Below are positions 63,125-64,000 of a stretch of 64,000 nt of DNA, one piece after another. The notes beneath the pieces were generated by a model. The model was not told the origin of the DNA. It ran no database searches and was given only the letters and a program-made list of their open reading frames with translations. Made by a program: the position numbers and the translations under genes. How positions within the stretch are numbered: the stretch's first letter is position 1; every line of letters begins with the position of its first letter. This DNA comes from Pseudomonas sp. R-28-1W-6. Lineage in GTDB: Bacteria; Pseudomonadota; Gammaproteobacteria; Pseudomonadales; Pseudomonadaceae. The stretch spans positions 1 to 64,000 of the forward strand of contig NZ_WELK01000007.1 in the NCBI RefSeq assembly GCF_009799925.1. The letters run 5' to 3'.

Positions 63125-64000
63125 TCAGGTCTTGTTCTGCAGATAGACCTTCCAGCCGCCGAAGTGGCTGATGTCCACGGCGCCGGCCAGGCCATAGGGT
63201 TCGCAGATGAAGCCGGTTTCCCAGCTGCCGTCGGCCAGTTGCACCTTGCCCAGGCCCAGCGGCGCGGGGATGCCGGTGAGGAACGAGCCCAGCTCGGCGC
63301 TCGGCAGCTCCCAGACTTCGACGGCGATGGCCACGCCACTCTCGGCGACGCGGACCATCCCTGGGCGGAACGGTGGGCCGCCGGCCAGGGCGTACAGCCG
63401 GTAGTCCGGCGAACTCTGGGTGGCCTGCAGCAGGCGGCCGCCGCGTTGTTTGAGCTGCCAGTTCAGCGGCAGGCCATCGAGGTGCGCGCCGCATACCACC
63501 ACGCGGGCGCGGTCGTTGCGGGCGACGCTTGCCGGGGCCTGTGCGTCCAGCGTGCGTTGACCGGCCAGCGCCAGGCCATGCTGGCGCTGCAGGCCGTCGG
63601 CCAGGCCGAGCAGGGATTGGTCGGTGAAGGCGCGACCGAACAGGGTCACGCCCCACGGCAGGCCGCCCGCCATGAAGCCTGCAGGAACAGCGACGGCGGC
63701 GTAATCCAGCATGTTCATGAAGTTGGTGTAGTAGCCCAGGTCCGAGTTGCGCTTGACCGGTTCGGCGTGCAATTCGGCCAGGGTTACCGGGCGCGGGTAG
63801 GCCGGGGTCAGCACGCAGTCGACCTCGCCGAGGATGCGGTCGCAGATCGCCTTGAGTGCCTGCAGGCGGTACTGGGCGCGAAAGGTGTCGACGCCACTGA
63901 CGCCGGGTGCCTTTTCCAGCACGGCCTTGATCACCGGCAACACGGCATCCGGCTGCTGCTCGATCAGGGCGCCGGCAACGCTGTAGCGCTCGGCGACCCA
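63125..64000 (-). CDS. atzF: Allophanate hydrolase, C-terminal part
   Basis: The gene runs off the right edge, so the visible 291 residues are the C-terminal part. It contains the end of the amidase-signature domain (LTPAYPRPVTLAELHAEP and VPAGFMAGGLPWGVTLFGRA) and the allophanate hydrolase C-terminal domain (GSWETGFICEPYGLAGAVDI). The enzyme splits allophanate to ammonium and CO2 in urea use with urea carboxylase. Carboxylase genes would lie beyond the window. The catalytic Ser-Ser-Lys lies outside the visible part. Confidence 0.9.
   Translation of the reverse strand, partial: WVAERYSVAGALIEQQPDAVLPVIKAVLEKAPGVSGVDTFRAQYRLQALKAICDRILGEVDCVLTPAYPRPVTLAELHAEPVKRNSDLGYYTNFMNMLDYAAVAVPAGFMAGGLPWGVTLFGRAFTDQSLLGLADGLQRQHGLALAGQRTLDAQAPASVARNDRARVVVCGAHLDGLPLNWQLKQRGGRLLQATQSSPDYRLYALAGGPPFRPGMVRVAESGVAIAVEVWELPSAELGSFLTGIPAPLGLGKVQLADGSWETGFICEPYGLAGAVDISHFGGWKVYLQNKT

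Overview
The window is a GC-rich chromosomal segment of a denitrifying or nitrate-respiring gammaproteobacterium, almost certainly Pseudomonas. The evidence is the narXL / narK1K2GHJI / PpiC-type isomerase / moaA order, an SSS-domain hybrid kinase followed by GNAT, AraC, AzlCD and TonB-receptor genes, phaG, and Pseudomonas-type REP sequences. The species cannot be fixed from sequence reading alone. No prophage, CRISPR array, plasmid backbone or complete insertion sequence was seen.

Region 1 (1-29 kb) is an anaerobic-life block. It holds an outer-membrane barrel gene behind a perfect ANR/FNR box, modABC (molybdate uptake), a beta-carbonic anhydrase, narXL (nitrate sensing), narK1K2 (nitrate/nitrite transport), narGHJI (membrane nitrate reductase), a NifM/PpiC-like isomerase, moaA (molybdopterin synthesis), gdhA, nrdDG (oxygen-independent ribonucleotide reductase), an ftrABCD-type iron uptake operon and hemN (oxygen-independent haem synthesis). 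Motif-level control sites tie the block together. narX-narK1 has ANR, IHF and NarL-like sites. nrdD has a perfect ANR box at -41.5 from a plausible start plus two NrdR-like boxes. The small ORF before hemN has a perfect 7-2-7 NarL site. The most striking gene-level feature is that the NrdD reading frame stops before its glycyl-radical motif. That motif is carried by a separate 49-residue ORF with its own ribosome-binding site.

Region 2 (28.9-34 kb) holds an Xre/RES toxin-antitoxin pair split by a roughly 205-bp MITE-like element, zapE, an AT-rich stretch with three DnaA-box-like sequences, a Sel1-like gene and rmuC.

Region 3 (34-46.7 kb) holds an MgtC/DUF4010 membrane protein, a pirin, the SSS hybrid sensor kinase (MxtR/CrbS type), GNAT and AraC genes, azlCD, a TonB-dependent receptor with a Fur-like palindrome, and an MFS-acyltransferase fusion (Aas/LplT-like).

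Region 4 (46.7-64 kb) is mainly housekeeping: Rof-like protein, DUF3108, purMN, DUF2066, an AI-2E family permease, hda, DUF2069, wrbA, arsC, YihY, a retropepsin-like protease, YkvA, tRNA-Gly(CCC), phaG, rsuA, a CWC protein, a diguanylate cyclase, a DUF2157/DUF4824 pair and the C-terminal part of allophanate hydrolase. Short palindromic repeats with the core GTAGGGTGCGCC recur in gaps across the window, often as inverted pairs.
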